Shown: positions 29,414-38,651, numbered from the stretch's first letter. The stretch is DNA of 64,000 bases from Ancrocorticia sp. (GCA_022648165.1 JALCLX010000004.1:124001-188000); one strand, 5' to 3'. The notes: generated by a model not told the origin, from the letters alone. Program-made: numbers and translations.

Positions 29414-29716
29414 CTAGTCAAAAAGCGGCTCGTCAATATCCTGAATGTCGCCGTCGTCATCCTCGTCGTCATCGAAGTCCGCATCGTCGACGTCGTCGGA
29501 GTCCGCATCGCCGACGTCGTCGTAAACATCGAACGGCAACTCCACACCAAATTGGGTGAACATAACGTCGTCGTACACGGTATACGCGTCTGCGAGCCTG
29601 TCAGTAGCAGTGAGCACTGCAGCGGATTCAGGATCCTCAGCGCTTACCGCAACTTCGTGGAATGATTCGAGTGCATCGACGAGCCGAACAAGTGCCAAAC
29701 GCGGATCAGTAGCCAT
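29414..29716 (-). CDS. acidic hypothetical protein
   Basis: 100 residues from ATG 29716, with GTG 29722 as an alternative. The N-terminal half (about 1-65) is helical (LALVRLVDALESFHEVAV); the C-terminal 35 residues are almost all Asp and Glu. No family was recognised with confidence. Such tails occur in small proteins binding basic partners. Separate codons rather than a pure DNA repeat encode the tail, arguing that it is coding. It stands alone between the AKR-like gene and tRNA-Leu(GAG). Confidence 0.7.
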   Translation of the reverse strand: MATDPRLALVRLVDALESFHEVAVSAEDPESAAVLTATDRLADAYTVYDDVMFTQFGVELPFDVYDDVGDADSDDVDDADFDDDEDDDGDIQDIDEPLFD

Positions 29717-29881
29717 ACGCACAGCCTATCCCGCTTGAGCTTCTCGTTCTAGCTGAAAAAGGTCCCCCCTCGCTCGCCTAAGAAGGCCTTCCACTATGAT
29801 CTCTGCTTCGAGCCGCACGCCGCATTCCTGGCTGCGGCTCCACCGCTTGGCTCGCCGTATCTGGAGCGTGTTGCAGTGGTT

Positions 29882-29911
29882 TTGCTCAGTGCTCGATCTG
29901 CGTGCTAAAGT
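29882..29911 (+). promoter_or_regulatory. candidate promoter for tRNA-Leu(GAG)
   Basis: TTGCTC (29882-29887) and TAAAGT (29906-29911) are 18 bp apart, placing transcription start near 29918, about 17 bp before the tRNA. Neither hexamer is perfect. Confidence 0.4.
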
Positions 29912-29934
29912 CTTATCCGTTGTCCAGTTCACCT

Positions 29935-30022
29935 GCGCGGGTGGCGGAATAGGCAGACGCGCTAGCTTGAGGTGCTAGTCCTCATTTATACGAGGGTGGG
30001 GGTTCAAGTCCCCCTCCGCGCA
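29935..30022 (+). tRNA. tRNA-Leu (anticodon GAG)
   Basis: 88-nt class II tRNA. The acceptor stem GCGCGGG/TCCGCGC has one G-U. The anticodon stem CTAGC/GCTAG encloses TTGAGGT, giving GAG for CUC/CUU. The variable arm CCTC...GAGG is long, and the T arm is GGGGG-TTCAAGT-CCCCC. Discriminator A; CCA not encoded. A terminator follows 13 bp downstream. Confidence 0.96.
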
Positions 30023-30034
30023 CGAATGTGTGTA

Positions 30035-30066
30035 GCCGGGATATCTCTACGATGTCCCGGCATTTT
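30035..30066 (+). terminator. intrinsic terminator of tRNA-Leu(GAG)
   Basis: GCCGGGA (30035-30041) pairs with TCCCGGC (30055-30061) and is followed by ATTTT. The position 13 bp after the tRNA fits an intrinsic terminator. Confidence 0.8.
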
Positions 30067-30137
30067 CGCGTGTACGGGTTAGAGCACGTGTACAAGTTAG
30101 AAGATCGCCATCTGGGCGATACACCCAGCCACGATGT

Positions 30138-30176
30138 TTTTTCTAGTCAGAAACACGTTGCTTTTTCTAGTCAGAA
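30138..30176 (+). repeat. 15-bp direct repeat in the 30.07-30.36 kb non-coding stretch
   Basis: TTTTTCTAGTCAGAA occurs at 30138-30152 and 30162-30176, a 24-bp period. It lies in the 296-bp gap between the tRNA terminator and the glutaredoxin gene, where I see no gene. It may be a regulator-binding pair or relic of duplication. Confidence 0.6.
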
Positions 30177-30362
30177 GGGGTAAAAGCCCTGGAGGCCGTG
30201 CCACCTGGGCCGCGTTTCAGCTAGGAAAAGCACCGGCGCCGCCACGCGGGGACACGGCACCGCAACGCGCGCCTAATCCGAATCGCCACCCCGTCCGAAT
30301 CGCCACCCCGTGCTCGAATCATGGCTACCATAGTGGTCTAGCTGGAACGAAAGGATCGCACA

Positions 30363-30611
30363 ATGGGGACTGACAAGACGATCGAATTCTATGGTGCCGA
30401 TTGGTGCTCGGACTGCAGAAGGGCACAGAAGGTGCTCAACAGTTTGAATATTCCATTCACGTATCATGATCTCGTTGCAGACCCTGCAGCCGCAGCTCAG
30501 GCCTACGCTATCAGCGGCCAAAAGCATATTCCGGTAATCCAGTTCCCGGATGGCACTTTCCTTGTTGAACCGTCGAATGCGGAATTGGCAGCGAAGGCCC
30601 GCGAGCTCTAA
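30363..30611 (+). CDS. glutaredoxin/mycoredoxin-like protein
   Basis: 82 residues from ATG 30363, with AAAGGA upstream. A thioredoxin-fold protein with redox motif CSDC (Cys15, Cys18), the cis-proline segment HIPVIQFPDG and FLVEPSNAELAAKA. It probably reduces mixed disulphides with mycothiol or thioredoxin reductase; Cys-Ser-Asp-Cys is unlike the CGYC of Mrx1. Ten bases separate it from the next gene, so the two form an operon. Confidence 0.88.
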   Translation: MGTDKTIEFYGADWCSDCRRAQKVLNSLNIPFTYHDLVADPAAAAQAYAISGQKHIPVIQFPDGTFLVEPSNAELAAKAREL

Positions 30612-30621
30612 GGAAGAGACT

Positions 30622-31680
30622 ATGTTACCGATCGACCTTTCCACGCCTCGCTTATTCCTCGTGCCGCCCACTCGCGCGGATATCGCGGAAATCACGGCAG
30701 CGTGCCAGGATCCGCAAATCCAGGAATGGACCACAATACCTGTACCGTATACGGAAGCGGACGCTGCTGAGTTCGTGGCAGATCGCGTCCCGCAAGGATG
30801 GCGCAATGGCTCTCCTACATGGGCGATTCGAGAGGCGTGCTCCGATGACTGCGAACCGAAACCACTCCTGGGCATGATCAGTTTGGAACGGCGCGGACCA
30901 GATTCGCCGATTGCGGAGATCGGGTATTGGATGGTTCCCGCAGGCCGCGGCCGGGGGTACATGTCTGAGGCCGTTCAAGCCGTGCTCGATTTCGGTTTCC
31001 GCCAGTTGCACGTGGAATCGATTGTGTGGCGCTGCGAGGTGCACGACGGCGAACCGAACTGGCCGTCTGCGAAGGTCGCGTGGCGCGCGGGTTTCACCTT
31101 CGAAGGGCGTATCCGCAAATCGTTACTTAACAAGGGCCGAGCTGTTGATTCATTGGTAGGCACAATCCTTCCGGATGATCCGCGCGAACCGCAGCATGCA
31201 TGGTTTGGCCCGTCAGAGAGGCATCCTGCACTGGGCGATTCTCGGGATCCAGAACAGCTGGTGCGCGCATTTCACAGGACATACGGACTGCCTATCCAAA
31301 CCGATACGCCCAACGCAGATCGTGAGCGCGTCTTCATGCGCATGCGCCTGGTGGCCGAGGAATTCTCTGAGCTCGTGGGTGCGACTTTCGGTGCGCAGGC
31401 GCGTGCGACGATCGAAGAAGCGTATCGGAACGCTGTTGCACAAGACGATCATTCGCGCGACACCGTGGAAGTTGCCGATGCACTTGGCGATCTTGTGTAC
31501 GTTATCTACGGAATGGCACTTGAGCTGGGGATTCCAATGCGCGATGTGCTGGCAGAAATTCAAGCGTCGAATTTGTCCAAGCTGGGAGCTGATGGCAAAC
31601 CGATCTATCGCCCAGATGGAAAAGTCCTCAAAGGACCGAATTATTTCCGTCCCGATATTCGCCGTGTGCTCGGTATCTAA
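30622..31680 (+). CDS. GNAT acetyltransferase fused to MazG-like pyrophosphohydrolase
   Basis: 352 residues from ATG 30622, with AAGGAAGAG upstream (an upstream in-frame ATG lies inside the glutaredoxin gene). Residues 1-185 are a RimJ/RimL-type N-acetyltransferase (LSTPRLFLVPPT, acetyl-CoA loop AGRGRGYMSEAV at 107-118). Residues 208-352 are an all-alpha MazG/PRA-PH-like NTP pyrophosphohydrolase with the EExxE...ExxD set (Glu246, Glu247, Glu250, Glu283, Asp286, Asp290) and the tail YRPDGKVLKGPNYFRPDI. The first might acetylate an N-terminus or small amine; the second may cleave a non-canonical nucleotide. Both domains look complete. Confidence 0.85.
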   Translation: MLPIDLSTPRLFLVPPTRADIAEITAACQDPQIQEWTTIPVPYTEADAAEFVADRVPQGWRNGSPTWAIREACSDDCEPKPLLGMISLERRGPDSPIAEIGYWMVPAGRGRGYMSEAVQAVLDFGFRQLHVESIVWRCEVHDGEPNWPSAKVAWRAGFTFEGRIRKSLLNKGRAVDSLVGTILPDDPREPQHAWFGPSERHPALGDSRDPEQLVRAFHRTYGLPIQTDTPNADRERVFMRMRLVAEEFSELVGATFGAQARATIEEAYRNAVAQDDHSRDTVEVADALGDLVYVIYGMALELGIPMRDVLAEIQASNLSKLGADGKPIYRPDGKVLKGPNYFRPDIRRVLGI

Positions 31681-31719
31681 GAGGTGCGTGCCGTAGCCGC
31701 ACTGCCATGCCGGTTCCTG

Positions 31720-33027
31720 TTATTCGATGACGGCGTCGCCCCGGGCTACGTAATTCGGTGGGACGACGACGTCGCCACGCACAGTGAAACTTGTAGCCTC
31801 GCGCAGTGACGGGGTGACGGGTACACGTCTTTCGAACTCGGAGTAGATACCGAAGTAGCGCGGATCGAGCGAAACCACCGGGCGTTGTGCGGTGCAATCG
31901 ATAAGCCGCGAGTTTTTGTCAAGCTCAAATGCGTCGGATCGCAAGAGCAGTAAGTCGGACGTGTTCTTGACCGGGATGAAACGTGATCTATCCACTGCGA
32001 GGAGTTCGGAGGTGGGAAACACTGCGATCGCGGTTCCCATGGCCGATTCTAATTGGACGACTTCCGGGGAGCCCGGTCCGGCTACCTTCTTATGGTTGGC
32101 AATGAGCGGCAGGCTCAGATAGCCATCCTGCCCCATGATCTTCTTCAGACTGGAAAGGTTGAGCCACAGATTGTTGGTGTTCGCAAAGGGGTGGCGGTGG
32201 TAATCCTGGAAATATGCGATCTCATTGGGCGGGGTCTGCGCCGTTTCGCGTAAAACGACGTGGCCATCTGGCCGGCGGCGCGCAAAATGGCCACCTTTTT
32301 TGTCCATCGGACCGCGGCGCACTACTTCGGCGGCAAAATCCGCGCCGGTTTGCGCGAACCATGCCGCGATCTCCGGATCCGGTGATGCGCCCAAGTTATC
32401 CGCATTTGCCACGAAAAGGTAGCGGTAGCCCTCCTCAATCAGCCGGTCAAGCAGGCCGGTGCGAGCGAGCACACCATAGAGATCGCCATGCCCTGGCGGA
32501 GCCCATTCGGCGCGTGGATCTGCAGGCCAGCTCACCGGGTAAAGAGAATCTGCGAGCAACCGCGGCACCACTCCCTGGAGTAGTGATATCGCGGTGCCAT
32601 CCGGTAGTGCTGTAAGCGTTTCTTTCTCTGTTGCGAGCGAATTGAGAAGGATCAGGGGGAGGCGCGCATTCCACTGTGTGCGAAGAGAATCCAGCTGTTT
32701 CACGATAATCTGTATGAAGCTCAGGCCGCCGTGAGCAGGTATCAGCGACTTGGTGGTCGTCAACCCCATCGTCGTGCCGATTCCTCCGTTGAGGCGGAGT
32801 ACTGCCACCTGGTTGAGCACTGCGGCTTCGGCCGCCTCCGGTGCCATTGTGGGAAGATCGGAAAACGAAGTGATGCGCGTGATGGGCTCAATGTCCTTTT
32901 CAGGTAGTAATGCGCTCTCTCCAGAGGCATAACGATCGAACTCGCGTGCGAATGCCTCACATGCCGCATTGCTGATGCCTGCTGTATGCATCTTTGCAAG
33001 AGCAGCTTCTTTTCCTGGATGAGTCAT
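31720..33027 (-). CDS. UTP--glucose-1-phosphate uridylyltransferase (UDPGP family)
   Basis: 435 residues from ATG 33027; ATG 33039 is also in frame and neither has a good ribosome-binding site. It belongs to the eukaryotic-type UDPGP family rather than the bacterial GalU type. The nucleotide-binding loop is LRLNGGIGTTMGLTTTKSLI, with NADNLGASPD and KGGHFARR further on and a left-handed beta-helix C-terminus (RGDVVVPPNYVARGDAVIE). It makes UDP-glucose. Such enzymes are typical of Bifidobacterium and Actinomycetaceae. It is convergent with the GNAT-MazG gene. Confidence 0.92.
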   Translation of the reverse strand: MTHPGKEAALAKMHTAGISNAACEAFAREFDRYASGESALLPEKDIEPITRITSFSDLPTMAPEAAEAAVLNQVAVLRLNGGIGTTMGLTTTKSLIPAHGGLSFIQIIVKQLDSLRTQWNARLPLILLNSLATEKETLTALPDGTAISLLQGVVPRLLADSLYPVSWPADPRAEWAPPGHGDLYGVLARTGLLDRLIEEGYRYLFVANADNLGASPDPEIAAWFAQTGADFAAEVVRRGPMDKKGGHFARRRPDGHVVLRETAQTPPNEIAYFQDYHRHPFANTNNLWLNLSSLKKIMGQDGYLSLPLIANHKKVAGPGSPEVVQLESAMGTAIAVFPTSELLAVDRSRFIPVKNTSDLLLLRSDAFELDKNSRLIDCTAQRPVVSLDPRYFGIYSEFERRVPVTPSLREATSFTVRGDVVVPPNYVARGDAVIE

Positions 33028-33145
33028 GAATCGGACCATAGCAGATAGTCACGTCGCTCGTGGGTGCTTCTGCCGGTTTGGCGCGTGTCTCACTGAAAAT
33101 TACCTGAGAATCGTTACGCCAGCGGTACGATACGTGCCGCAATCG

Positions 33146-33658
33146 TCAGTGGTCTGCGGTGTACTGCCCATCCTCCGATGCGGTGTACTGCCCGCCGTCA
33201 GATGGATCGGAGACTATATCCGCATCCTCTACGGTGTCCACTAAGCTCGCAGCGAGAATTTCCGAGGAAAGGATATCGAGGCGTTTTTCAATTTGGCGTT
33301 TCTCCATCACTTTTTTACGGCGGCTCATCGCGTTGAGTACCGGTATGGCCCGTTCAAGAGCCTCAAGTTCGTTGCGCCATGCGACTGTTTTCTTTGCGAC
33401 CTCGGCATTATTTGCCGATGCGTAAAGGTAGGTGACCTGGTCTCGTAAGACGACGCAGCGTTGCGTGAGCCCTTGCTGTTTGGCACCGCCCTTTACTCCC
33501 AAGACAGTGCGAAATCGCCCAAATAAGGCTGAGTACGCTTCGGGATTCTCCGCTATCATTCGTTGAATTTGAGGTGCGAGCTGGCGCGCCAGCGCATAGA
33601 CTACGGGGCCTGCCTTCGCCGCGACTTTGAGGAATCCCATGAAGTTCAGTTTCGCCAT
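33146..33658 (-). CDS. hypothetical actinobacterial protein
   Basis: 170 residues from ATG 33658, with AAGGACGAA upstream. No function recognised. An amphipathic, weakly hydrophobic start (MAKLNFMGFLKVAAKAGPVVYALARQ) precedes a charged helical body (about 50-145) likely to form coiled coil. The end has an eight-residue repeat (DGGQYTAS/EDGQYTAD) from a 24-bp DNA repeat. No lipobox or clear transmembrane helix. It lies between the pyrophosphorylase gene and dnaE2 on the same strand. Confidence 0.7.
   Translation of the reverse strand: MAKLNFMGFLKVAAKAGPVVYALARQLAPQIQRMIAENPEAYSALFGRFRTVLGVKGGAKQQGLTQRCVVLRDQVTYLYASANNAEVAKKTVAWRNELEALERAIPVLNAMSRRKKVMEKRQIEKRLDILSSEILAASLVDTVEDADIVSDPSDGGQYTASEDGQYTADH
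33155..33193 (-). repeat. short direct repeat at the end of the hypothetical gene
   Basis: TGCGGTGTACTGCCC occurs at 33155-33169 and 33179-33193, a 24-bp period that preserves frame and encodes the repeated GQYTA. Confidence 0.8.
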
Positions 33659-33709
33659 TTCGTCCTTTCGTTGCTCGCGATTCTATCGGCTTGATCATCT
33701 GCGCGTCTT

Positions 33710-36700
33710 CTACCGAAAGTCGCGTGATGGAAGAGAGACATGCAACGGCAGTACAGCTAGCGCATCAGCAACAAAGTTCATCGCACCATCACCACGTTCC
33801 ACCATACCGCGTACGATGAGCGCCGAACTGCGGCGTGCGATCGTACGATAGCGTTGCCATAATCCGTGTGAACACACCACGTTGAGCAGTCCCGTCTCAT
33901 CTTCGAGAGACAAAAAAGTGACTCCTTTTGCGGTGTGGGGACGCTGGCGGTGCGTCACGATTCCGGCCACCTTCATGCGTATACCTTCTTTTGCTTCCGC
34001 GAGATCAGCAATACGAGTGACGCCCCTCTCATTGAGCTGAGGGCGTACGAATTCGGTAGGGTATCCCGCGGTGGAAACACCCGTTGATCGAATTTCAAGA
34101 TCAGTTTCTTCTGCATCCGTCAAAACAGGAAGCGCGGGGACATCGCCTTGCGTTTCCGTTCCTGGAATCGTGGGTTGGTACCACGAAATACCCGGCGACG
34201 GCGCCGCAAGTACCTTCGTGCGATCCGCGAGCGAGGCCGCTACCCACATCCCTTTTCTGCGGTTCATCCCCAGTGATTCAAACGCACCAGCTGCAGCGAG
34301 TGCTTCGATTTCTTCTTGAGATAGATGAGCACGGTAGGCCACGTCTGCGACATTCGCGAATGGGTGTTCATTTCTTGCTGCGATAATACGCGAACCGGCT
34401 TTCCCTATCCCCTTGACTGACATCAAACCTAACTGCACGGCCCTATGTGGGTTGACATCGACAAGTGGATGCGGGGTGAGCAGCCGTTGTGGGGCGTCGA
34501 GGGCGCGCGCATCCTCGTCCGAGACCGTGACATCGGGTGGAAGAACAAGTACACCGTGGCGCCGGGCATCCGCCACAAGACTCTGGGGTGAATAGAATCC
34601 CATAGGTTGGGCCGCAAGCAGGCCCGCATAGAATTCTTCCGGATAATGCACTTTGAGCCATGCAGATGCGTATACCAAATACGCGAACGAAAAAGCGTGC
34701 GATTCAGGGAAGCCAAATTCTGCAAAGGCATGCAACTGCTCGAAGATTTTCTCCGCCTTATCCTGCGGTATTCCATTCTGTGCCATGCCTTCGAAAAGCT
34801 CCGTACGCAAGGCATCTATACGTTCGTGTGACCGTTTCGCACCCATCGCCTTACGCAACCTATCTGCCTGGGCGGGGCTAAATCCGGCCGCATCCATCGC
34901 GATGCGCATAAGTTGCTCTTGGAAAAGCGGTACCCCTAACGTTTTCTCCAACGCAGGGCGTACAAGAGGATGGAGGTATTCAACCTTTTCCAATCCATTC
35001 TTCCTGCGAAGAAAGGGGTTGACGGATTGGCCTTGAATAGGGCCTGGCCGAATGAGCGCAACTTCAATCACGATGTCGTAAAATTCGTGCGGGCGGAGAC
35101 TGGGAAGCGTGGCCATCTGGGCGCGGGATTCCACTTGGAATACGCCCACAGTATCTGCAGCTTGAAGTAGGCGGTACACACGCGGATCTTCTTGGGGAAG
35201 GTTGTGAAGTCCTAACGGCTTTCCGCGTTCTCCTACAATTCCGCGTTCGTTGAGCGCTGTGAAGGAGATGCGCAGCGCTGTTAGCATGCCTAAACCGAGA
35301 AGATCGAATTTGACCAGGCCGGCTTCTGCGCAGTCATCTTTGTCCCATTGCAGCACTGTACGGCCAGGTTTACTGGCCCAACTCACTGGGCATACATCGA
35401 TCACGGGTCTATCGCATAACACCATTCCACCGGAGTGAATCCCCAGATGCCGTGGGAGTCTTTGCATGCGCGACGCTATAGTGGCCACATCGGAGGGGAC
35501 ACCTCGCGTATCCCAGCGCGCGGAAAATGAAGCGGAACGCTCATATGCAGCTTCTTCGGCATAGCGCCGTTCCTTCGTTGGGTCCGATGTGCGCCCTTTC
35601 TTCCGTGGCACTGTGTGTTCCACGCTTGTCGCCCACCGATCGGCCTGGCCGCTGTCATACCCAAGCGCCCGCGCAGCGTCACGGATAGCAGAGCGCGGCC
35701 GATATGTGATCGCATTCGCCACTTGTGCAGCATACGTTCTTCCGTAACGTGCATACACGTGTTGGACGACTTCTTCTCTTCTACCAGATTCGATATCGAT
35801 GTCAATATCCGGCGGCCCTACACGTTCAGGAGAAAGAAAGCGTTCAAACAGCATAGAGTGGCGCACCGCATCTACCGGGGTGATACCCAATGCGTAGCAG
35901 ACAGCGGAGTTCGCCGCAGATCCCCGCCCCTGGCACCATATGCCGTGCGAAGAACAAAAGGACACGATCTCTTCCACGATTAAGAAATATCCTGGAAAAT
36001 CGAGCTCAATAATGACGTCGAGCTCATGATCGATCACAGCCCACGCGTGGGGGTTTTCTTCTCTACTACCGTATCTTTCGCGTGCGCGCCGCTCCGTGAG
36101 CGCACGTAACCACGTGGCTTCTGTATATCCACTGGGCACCGGGAAGGGCGGCAGCTGAGGCGCGACGAGCGCCATGTCAAAGGCGCATTCTTCCCCTAAT
36201 TCGGCGGCTGCACGTACGGCACGTGGATTATCTGCGTGGAGATCCGCCATCTGTTGCCCACTGCGCAAATAGTTTCCGGATGCAGGAAGATAGGGATCAA
36301 TGTGGTTGAGCGTCCGATGCGCTCGCGTGGCTGCAAGCACATCAGCAACAGGGCGATCTGCTGGACGCGCATAGTGAACATTGCCAGTGGCGATGGCCCG
36401 AACTTGTGCAGCGCGGGCAATTCCGGAAAGTATCTCGCAGCGCTCCCTATCAAGAGGATCTCCCGTAATCGTGAGCTCTACGGCAACATTATCGCGTCCA
36501 AAAGCCGCGACAAGCCGATCGACTTCTCTGCGGGCAGCGGCGATACCCCACCGTGGTTCTTTTTCTAGCGCGCGGCGTACCGCGCCCTTGCGGCAGCCCG
36601 TGAGTGCCACCCAGCGTCCTTTGCTTATGTCACCAAGTTCTTCAAGCGTGTAACACGCCTGATTTTTCACGCCACTTGCAATCATCGCCGCGCCGATGGC

Positions 36701-37033
36701 GTGAGAGAGAGCAGAGTAGCCCTCTTTGCCACGGGCCAAGAGGACGAGGTGGTTTCCCTCCGGATCTGGTATCCCTTCGCGTTCCCCCGTGCTGTCGAGT
36801 GTCAGTTCTGTGCCAATCACAGTAGGCATCCCCACTTCCCGCGCCGCCGTCGCCATCTGCATGGCCCCAGGAAAACCACCGTGATCAGTGATTGCAAGGG
36901 CGGTCAGTTCCAATTCGCATGCGCGGCTGACCAGTTCTTCCGGGAGAGACGCTCCGTCGAGAAAGCTATAGGCCGAATGCACATGAAGTTCCGCATACGG
37001 CACTGTATGACGTGCAGAGTTAGTGCTAGACAT
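33710..37033 (-). CDS. dnaE2: error-prone DNA polymerase DnaE2
   Basis: 1107 residues from ATG 37033, chosen because GAGGAGGG lies just upstream. N-terminal PHP domain (about 10-215, ELHVHSAYSFLDGAS). The polymerase catalytic aspartates are in GPPDIDIDIESGRREEV (about 405-420), with WCQGRGSAANS before and the helix-hairpin-helix and OB domains (MKVAGIVTHRQRP) at the end. DnaE2 is the catalytic subunit of the damage-induced mutasome with ImuA' and ImuB. Last gene of the cassette, starting 7 bp inside imuB. Confidence 0.94.
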   Translation of the reverse strand: MSSTNSARHTVPYAELHVHSAYSFLDGASLPEELVSRACELELTALAITDHGGFPGAMQMATAAREVGMPTVIGTELTLDSTGEREGIPDPEGNHLVLLARGKEGYSALSHAIGAAMIASGVKNQACYTLEELGDISKGRWVALTGCRKGAVRRALEKEPRWGIAAARREVDRLVAAFGRDNVAVELTITGDPLDRERCEILSGIARAAQVRAIATGNVHYARPADRPVADVLAATRAHRTLNHIDPYLPASGNYLRSGQQMADLHADNPRAVRAAAELGEECAFDMALVAPQLPPFPVPSGYTEATWLRALTERRARERYGSREENPHAWAVIDHELDVIIELDFPGYFLIVEEIVSFCSSHGIWCQGRGSAANSAVCYALGITPVDAVRHSMLFERFLSPERVGPPDIDIDIESGRREEVVQHVYARYGRTYAAQVANAITYRPRSAIRDAARALGYDSGQADRWATSVEHTVPRKKGRTSDPTKERRYAEEAAYERSASFSARWDTRGVPSDVATIASRMQRLPRHLGIHSGGMVLCDRPVIDVCPVSWASKPGRTVLQWDKDDCAEAGLVKFDLLGLGMLTALRISFTALNERGIVGERGKPLGLHNLPQEDPRVYRLLQAADTVGVFQVESRAQMATLPSLRPHEFYDIVIEVALIRPGPIQGQSVNPFLRRKNGLEKVEYLHPLVRPALEKTLGVPLFQEQLMRIAMDAAGFSPAQADRLRKAMGAKRSHERIDALRTELFEGMAQNGIPQDKAEKIFEQLHAFAEFGFPESHAFSFAYLVYASAWLKVHYPEEFYAGLLAAQPMGFYSPQSLVADARRHGVLVLPPDVTVSDEDARALDAPQRLLTPHPLVDVNPHRAVQLGLMSVKGIGKAGSRIIAARNEHPFANVADVAYRAHLSQEEIEALAAAGAFESLGMNRRKGMWVAASLADRTKVLAAPSPGISWYQPTIPGTETQGDVPALPVLTDAEETDLEIRSTGVSTAGYPTEFVRPQLNERGVTRIADLAEAKEGIRMKVAGIVTHRQRPHTAKGVTFLSLEDETGLLNVVCSHGLWQRYRTIARRSSALIVRGMVERGDGAMNFVADALAVLPLHVSLPSRDFR

Positions 37034-38651
37034 ACTGTCCCTCCTCAAACCACTGGCCGTGTTCGCAATACACAAGAGCAGCTGAGTTTCCGAAGGCGAC
37101 TTGGAGATAGGCACGCCGCACAGGCTTATCCCACCAGTGTTCTTCTACAACCCACGGACCTGCAAAATTCGTGATGATCGAATCAGCGCCAGCCACGCCA
37201 TCGTGCACCTTCGTTCCGCTGGCCGAAACCTTCTCTCCGCTTCTGGTAGCACACTGTTCTGGCGCCATGAGAGCTGGCGCCACGCGCATGCAGGCATGCG
37301 TGCATGTCAGGCAGCCATCGCCGCGCACTCCAAGCAGATGCCCGCATTTCCCGATGAGAGAGATGGGGCGGGGCGTTGCGTGAAGCAATGCGGGCCCGGG
37401 AGGTGGAATCGCCCCAGGCCAAGGAAGCTGGGTGGCGTCTTTGGTGCTAGGGCTTTCTCCCCACACGTAGTTCGTATACCATTCATGCGGGATCCGGCCC
37501 CCTCTGCGGCAGATTCTCCGTACTTCTGTTTCTCCTATCAGGCTCTGTATGCATGAAGCGGAGCGAGAAGCCTGTTCAGCATTGGCTTTTTTCCCTCCCC
37601 ACAACGGAACCGGACGTTCTCCAAGCACAATGAGATCGTCAATTTCTAGCTGGAGGCGAACGATACCGCTGCGTTCCTCTGACGCTGCGATCCAGGCTCC
37701 CAACTGCCACCGAGTGCGGTCAACGATGTCTTTCTCGTTTCCGCCTTCGATGGACCACGAGCGAGAAAATTGCTGCCCGTCCTCCATAAACGCGGTAATG
37801 TGCAGCGTTCCTCCATTGCTTCCGAGAGCCGCCATTTCTTCTGCGAGGCTATGTGCCGCTTCCTTTGCGGCGAAAGTGACGCGATCAATGCTTTCGATCG
37901 GCGGTTCGAATGTGTGCGCATTACTTACCGCGCGTGCGCGTGGTGTGCGCGGCGCAGTCCTCACATCTTCTCCGGATGCGAGCTGCCATATGAGTGCTCC
38001 CGTTTCTCCAAATCGCGTAGTCAACGCGGTTAGCCCTAATGCGACAACATCGCCGATTGTTCGTATGCCCAAACGTGAACACAATTCGACGCAACGCATA
38101 ATACGAATACGCTGCCCTGGAGTGGCACCACCCAGCAACAGCGTATCTGTACTGCGAAAAGCGAGGTAATGTGCGCTTTCGCCTTCTGGAACGATTGTGT
38201 TTTCTCTCGCTGCGAGGATAGTGGCAAGGGTGCCGTCAGCGAATCCTACATTCGCCTCAGTCTCTGCAATATCTGCTATGTCGCCGACGAGGGCGTCGGC
38301 CAGATCTTCCGCCGAAGAAACAACCCGCAACGGACCGCGAGCCAAAAAGATGGCGCTTCCTGGTTCACGTATTGTTACCTGTGCAATGTGGTAATCAATA
38401 GCGTGCAGTACCGGTTCGAAATATCGCGCATCGCGTTCGGGATTCGGGGGAAGGAATACGGCGTCGGGGCACAGGTGATGTGCCGTACGGCGCTTCATGC
38501 CTTCACAGATGCCGGCGCGACGCGCCCATGCATTCGCGGAAAGAACTTCGCCTCCCCCTGCGATAACTATGGGCGCGCCTGGGGGTGCGTCGCCGGCGCG
38601 TTCGGCGGCAACCGTAGGCCAATCCGGAATCCATATAGCGCCCTGCCTCAT
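37026..38651 (-). CDS. imuB: ImuB, catalytically inactive Y-family polymerase-like protein
   Basis: 541 residues from ATG 38651, overlapping the imuA' stop as ATGA; a longer start at 38882 lies in imuA'. The N-terminus (MRQGAIWIPDWPTVAAER) replaces the catalytic DxD region of Y-family polymerases by IPDWP, so it should not polymerise; ImuB links DnaE2 to the sliding clamp. The palm/finger and little-finger regions are recognisable (SANAWARRAGICEGMKRR, LGIRTIGDVVALG). No convincing QLxLF clamp motif was confirmed by eye. Confidence 0.92.
   Translation of the reverse strand: MRQGAIWIPDWPTVAAERAGDAPPGAPIVIAGGGEVLSANAWARRAGICEGMKRRTAHHLCPDAVFLPPNPERDARYFEPVLHAIDYHIAQVTIREPGSAIFLARGPLRVVSSAEDLADALVGDIADIAETEANVGFADGTLATILAARENTIVPEGESAHYLAFRSTDTLLLGGATPGQRIRIMRCVELCSRLGIRTIGDVVALGLTALTTRFGETGALIWQLASGEDVRTAPRTPRARAVSNAHTFEPPIESIDRVTFAAKEAAHSLAEEMAALGSNGGTLHITAFMEDGQQFSRSWSIEGGNEKDIVDRTRWQLGAWIAASEERSGIVRLQLEIDDLIVLGERPVPLWGGKKANAEQASRSASCIQSLIGETEVRRICRRGGRIPHEWYTNYVWGESPSTKDATQLPWPGAIPPPGPALLHATPRPISLIGKCGHLLGVRGDGCLTCTHACMRVAPALMAPEQCATRSGEKVSASGTKVHDGVAGADSIITNFAGPWVVEEHWWDKPVRRAYLQVAFGNSAALVYCEHGQWFEEGQYV

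Noticed and set aside
30273-30962. 229-residue minus-strand frame
   Set aside because: It lies opposite the glutaredoxin and GNAT genes with their clear motifs and ribosome-binding sites.
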